Below are positions 61,597 to 64,000 of a stretch of DNA of 64,000 bases, piece after piece. A model generated the notes under the pieces. It had not been told where the DNA came from and made no database searches. It saw only the letters and a list, made by a program, of their open reading frames with translations. Source of the stretch: Athalassotoga sp964433875 (GTDB lineage: Bacteria > Thermotogota > Thermotogae > Mesoaciditogales > Mesoaciditogaceae); NCBI GenBank assembly GCA_964433875.1, contig CAYSSO010000005.1, positions 19,895 through 83,894 on the forward strand, in the 5' to 3' direction. The stretch's first letter is position 1, and the number at the start of each line of letters is the position of its first letter. Made by a program: the position numbers and the translations under genes.

Positions 61597-61656
61597 ATGC
61601 AGGAAAAGAAAGAAAAGAAGCAGGAAAAGAAACAGGATAAGAAAGAAAAGAAATAA
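61597..61656 (+). CDS. 19-residue Lys/Glu/Gln micro-ORF
   Basis: It encodes MQEKKEKKQEKKQDKKEKK, with only Lys, Glu, Gln and one Asp after the Met. AAAAGGAGG ends 7-8 bases before the ATG, which is one of the best ribosome-binding sites in the window. A TATAAT (61563-61568) lies 28 bases upstream and a strong terminator 14 bases after the stop, so it looks like a complete small transcription unit. The pattern QEKK recurs. Its function is unknown; a structural RNA that happens to contain an ORF is an alternative. Confidence 0.6.
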   Translation: MQEKKEKKQEKKQDKKEKK

Positions 61657-61670
61657 GTAATTTGGTAAGC

Positions 61671-61700
61671 AAATCCCTTCTCGTAGAGAAGGGATTTTTT
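61671..61700 (+). terminator. Terminator after the micro-ORF
   Basis: Stem AAATCCCTTCTC / GAGAAGGGATTT with a 3-base loop and a T-run. Confidence 0.92.
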
Positions 61701-61904
61701 GATAAATACATTAATCCGTAGATTATGCAATCCGCACGCAATTTTCATAACCAGAAACATTTTCGCCCCTCTTTCGATCGTTTCATTTATTTTCACTGAT
61801 GTCAAGTTATAAAAATGACAAAATAAATTGAAATATGGTGATTTTAACAGTAGATTTTCTCGATATATCTTTTTTGAAAAAATGAAATCACATGGCCAAT
61901 TTTA

Positions 61905-61933
61905 TTGACATATGTATATACATATGATAAAAT
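61905..61933 (+). promoter_or_regulatory. niaR-niaP promoter with an 18-base palindromic operator
   Basis: TTGACA (61905-61910), 17-base spacer, TAAAAT (61928-61933). The perfect palindrome CATATGTATATACATATG (61909-61926) overlaps the -35 element and fills the spacer, so a bound repressor would block RNA polymerase. The 61701-61904 stretch before it holds no gene I can support. Confidence 0.8.
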
Positions 61934-61949
61934 TGCAGAGGTGATTGCA

Positions 61950-62459
61950 ATGAGAAAAGAAGAAAGAAGAAGAAAAATAATCGATTTGCTCTCAAAATCA
62001 GATTCGGAGATCAGCGGGGATCAACTCGCCGGAATTTTAGGAGTCACAAGGCAGATAATCGTTCAGGATATAAGCGTTTTGAGGTCAATGAATCACAACA
62101 TAATCTCGCTGGCAAGGGGATATAAGTTAATAAAAAAGAATGACGGCATAAAAAGGATAATCGCGGTCAGACATTCAAAAGAAAAGATAAAAGAAGAATT
62201 GATGTGCGTCATTCAAAATGGCGGAAGAGTTTTAGACGTCATCATCGAACATCCCGTCTACGGTGAGATAAAGGGAAACATCAACGTTTCAAATGAAGAC
62301 GAGGTTGAGAAATTCATGGGAATGATAGAAACATCCGCTGCCATGCCTCTTTTATCCCTTTCAAACGGTGTGCATCTTCACACCATAGAGGCAAAGGATG
62401 AAGAAACAATAAATCGGATAATATTGACCCTTGACAGAAAGAAATTTATCTTGAAATAG
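61950..62459 (+). CDS. niaR: Niacin-responsive repressor NiaR (HTH plus 3H domain)
   Basis: An N-terminal helix-turn-helix (EERRRKIIDLLSKSDSEISG; LAGILGVTRQIIVQDISVLR, 4-60) followed by a 3H domain. The three conserved histidine sites appear as VRHSKE, IEHPVYGEI and GVHLHTIEA. The family represses NAD precursor genes when niacin is present. ATG 61950 follows GAGGTG; an in-frame TTG at 61905 lies inside the promoter and is unlikely. Length 169 is normal. The palindrome in its own promoter suggests autoregulation, and the transporter gene 10 bases downstream would be its target. Confidence 0.9.
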   Translation: MRKEERRRKIIDLLSKSDSEISGDQLAGILGVTRQIIVQDISVLRSMNHNIISLARGYKLIKKNDGIKRIIAVRHSKEKIKEELMCVIQNGGRVLDVIIEHPVYGEIKGNINVSNEDEVEKFMGMIETSAAMPLLSLSNGVHLHTIEAKDEETINRIILTLDRKKFILK

Positions 62460-62469
62460 GAGGGTAAAG

Positions 62470-63723
62470 ATGAAAATAGACCATGTCGTTGATCTTTATG
62501 TGCCTTCCAAAGTTCAAAGATCTTTGCTTTTGCTTTTCTCGTTTGCATGGATGACCGACGCTGCAGGGGTTATGATGATGACATTCACACTCGGGGGAAT
62601 TTCTGCGGAATGGCACCTTTCTACATTTCAGTCAAGTACGATCGCGAGTTTAACCTTCGTCGGCATGCTTTTAGGAGCTATAAGTTCTGGTTTTGTGCTT
62701 GATCTGGCGGGAAGAAAATTTGCGATGAATCTCTTTCTTGCCTTTACGATTTTTTTTACCTTCGTAGATGGATTTTCTCCCTCTCCTCTTTTCTTTGGTA
62801 TCTTTAGATTTTTGTCTGGTATAGGATACGGAGGTCTTATGCCTTCGGTTAACGCGTATCTTAGCGAGAGTACAGCCATAAAAATAAGGGGAAGGTATCT
62901 TGTTTTGTTAGAGTCGAGTTGGGCAGTTGGAAGTATTTTAATCGGATTGTACGCGGTATTTGGATCCGGGTGGAGAAGCGTTTACTATTCGATCTTGGTT
63001 GCGTCTTTGATCTTCATACCATTTTTAAGAATAAAAGAGAGTCCTCGCTACGTATTTTTGAAAAAGGGCAAGAAGGGCCTTGAAGAACTTTTAGGCGTGC
63101 GTATAGATAGCGTCGAGGCGATAGAAAGGCCCGTAGTTCCGGTTAGGGCCCTCTTTGGAAAGAAATACTTTAAAAGCACCATTCTTGTATGGTCGTCGTG
63201 GTTTACCATAAGTTTGATATACTATGGCCTGTTCACGTGGCTTCCAAAGATCCTCTCTGCGAGCGGAATAGGGACAAATGCGCTGTGGTTTACATTTTTC
63301 ATCTTTCTTGCGCAACTGCCCGGATACCTTAGCGCTGCCTATCTCATAGAGAAGATGGGAAGAAAATCTTCTTTAATCCTATTTTTTACCGGGACTGCTA
63401 TTTCTTCCCTTATATTTTCATTTGTTACAAGCATTTACACGCTTGTCATTGCCGGACTGATAACAAGTTTCTTTTGCATGGGTGTCTGGGGCCTTGTTTA
63501 CGCTTACACACCTGAACTTTTTCCCACACCATTTAGAGGCAGTGCGAACGGCTCTGCCGGGATGATGGCAAGAATCGCCGGCATAATAGCGCCTTATTTC
63601 GTCGCCTCATTTTTCGGTACCAACGTTTTGCATGCGTTAATATGGTTTTCGATTTTAGCATTTTTAATGGCTCTTTTGACGGCATTTTTGGGAAGAGAAA
63701 CTAAAGCAGAAAATATAGAATAA
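62470..63723 (+). CDS. niaP: MFS transporter, probable niacin permease NiaP
   Basis: Twelve membrane helices in 417 residues. The loop after helix 2 carries the MFS motif GFVLDLAGRKFAMN near 75-88, and the half-way loop has LRIKESPRYVFLKKGKKG. The second motif LIEKMGRKSSLI is near 292. It resembles the sugar-porter-like NiaP group. Co-transcription with niaR directly supports a role in nicotinate or nicotinamide uptake. AGGAGGG lies ahead of the ATG. Confidence 0.82.
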   Translation: MKIDHVVDLYVPSKVQRSLLLLFSFAWMTDAAGVMMMTFTLGGISAEWHLSTFQSSTIASLTFVGMLLGAISSGFVLDLAGRKFAMNLFLAFTIFFTFVDGFSPSPLFFGIFRFLSGIGYGGLMPSVNAYLSESTAIKIRGRYLVLLESSWAVGSILIGLYAVFGSGWRSVYYSILVASLIFIPFLRIKESPRYVFLKKGKKGLEELLGVRIDSVEAIERPVVPVRALFGKKYFKSTILVWSSWFTISLIYYGLFTWLPKILSASGIGTNALWFTFFIFLAQLPGYLSAAYLIEKMGRKSSLILFFTGTAISSLIFSFVTSIYTLVIAGLITSFFCMGVWGLVYAYTPELFPTPFRGSANGSAGMMARIAGIIAPYFVASFFGTNVLHALIWFSILAFLMALLTAFLGRETKAENIE

Positions 63724-63742
63724 GCCCCTTATGTCAAGGGGC
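63724..63742. terminator. Hairpin after niaP
   Basis: Stem GCCCCTT / AAGGGGC, loop of 5, immediately after the stop codon. No clear T-run on the plus strand, while the minus strand continues TTATTCTATATTTT. It may act for the minus-strand gene at the right edge. Confidence 0.5.
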
Positions 63743-63765
63743 ATCATACTTAACTCAACGAATGT

Positions 63766-63888
63766 CTAAAGCGATCGGTGAAGCGTGAGAAATGAACCTG
63801 TTTTAATTATCAATTGAAAATTGTCAATGCTTGCTACATGCCACAAATCACCCGCTACATTCCAAATCACCTGCTGCAGCGATGATTC
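63766..63888 (+). repeat. Intergenic repeat, copy B
   Basis: Contains CTAAAGCGATCGGTGA, ACATGCCACA and CACCTGCTGCAGCGATGATTC. These match copy A (55091-55210, minus strand) in order and sequence, with a diverged middle part. No ORF is seen. Confidence 0.75.
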
Positions 63889-63905
63889 TGAATTTGAAAC
63901 TAATA

Positions 63906-64000
63906 TTAAGCATTTGCTGTTACTTCAACGGCGTCTAATTTTTCGACCGCGTCGAATCTGCACACCTCGTAACAACTTCCGCACTTTATGCACTTCTCCT
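63906..64000 (-). CDS. C-terminal end of a [4Fe-4S] protein (cut by window edge)
   Basis: The last 31 codons read EKCIKCGSCYEVCRFDAVEK, then LDAVEVTANA and stop. This is a ferredoxin-type Cys-x2-Cys-x2-Cys-x3-Cys motif for one cluster. Such an ending occurs in NuoF/HydB-type subunits of hydrogenases and NADH dehydrogenases; with only one motif visible this is a suggestion. The 5' part lies beyond base 64000. Confidence 0.75.
   Translation of the reverse strand, partial: EKCIKCGSCYEVCRFDAVEKLDAVEVTANA

Noticed and set aside
61545..61805. Minus-strand ORF of 86 codons with an AGAGGGG site before an inner ATG
   Set aside because: Its Phe-rich end is the complement of the Lys codons of the micro-ORF, and it reads through the terminator stem. 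There is no -10 element. It is treated as a shadow.
1..64000. Prophage, insertion sequence, CRISPR-Cas or known defence genes
   Set aside because: No transposase, integrase, cas or restriction gene was seen. All genes share one codon style, and the order is that of a core chromosome.

Overview
The window looks like a chromosomal segment of an anaerobic member of the Thermotogota. The basis is gene order and gene style. The block ffh-rpsP-khpA-rimM-trmD-SPOUT methyltransferase-rplS-lepB is present, and so is dnaX-ybaB-gap-pgk-tpi, in which pgk and tpi are joined only through a -1 frameshift site, as described for Thermotoga maritima. TTG and GTG starts, AGA/AGG/ATA codons and strong Shine-Dalgarno sites are common. 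The genus cannot be fixed from the sequence. Three runs of N (1872-1898, 48051-48075, 50658-50667) show a draft scaffold; two of them change frame across the gap, so their lengths are only estimates.

Layout, left to right. 1-6.4 kb: end of an ABC-F ATPase, histidine ammonia-lyase, RNase R, a CsoR-family repressor and a secreted C-terminal processing protease. 6.5-8.9 kb (minus): a large Ig-like repeat lipoprotein. 9-18.7 kb: a long translation and cell-envelope operon running into acpP, minC, a degenerate AroB-like protein, two tandem SPOR-domain proteins and a membrane-anchored helix-hairpin-helix protein. 18.7-19.1 kb: tRNA-Ser(GGA) and an odd tRNA-Met(CAT) on the minus strand, with a consensus promoter pointing the opposite way. 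19.3-28.2 kb (minus): rsmE, serS, a beta-propeller protein, the glycolytic block tpi-pgk-gap, ybaB, dnaX and a DUF1361 membrane protein. 28.3-38.4 kb: prfA, a lipoprotein, an RsmJ-like methyltransferase, miaA, a frame-disrupted hfq, hflX, metK, mnmG and a CBS-domain pyrophosphatase.

38.5-41.6 kb: a two-gene secreted unit. It pairs a lipoprotein whose C-terminal part resembles a cohesin fold with a papain-like protease that ends in a dockerin-like calcium-binding tail. 41.6-47.1 kb: two DUF2229-type proteins plus a BadF/HgdC-type activase, followed by the paired B12/radical-SAM and DUF2344 proteins. 47.1-51.1 kb: a receiver protein, a GAF-PP2C phosphatase, a ClC channel with CBS domains and an outer-membrane beta-barrel candidate. 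51.2-54.9 kb: tRNA-Val(GAC), Ppx/GppA, RlmI-like, DUF72, FliS and a partner protein. 55-57.7 kb: a two-component system and a winged-helix/Rossmann regulator. 57.7-61.4 kb: lemA, fba, ackA and argF. 61.4-63.7 kb: a tiny Lys/Glu/Gln-only ORF with its own RBS and terminator, then an autoregulated niacin-uptake operon (niaR-niaP). The right edge holds the 3' end of a [4Fe-4S] protein.

The observations most worth following are the cohesin/dockerin-like protease pair, the pgk-tpi frameshift, the hfq lesion, the 19-residue ORF, the promoter antisense to a tRNA-Met with C33, the AroB-like pseudoenzyme in a cell-division neighbourhood, and an inverted pair of intergenic repeats.
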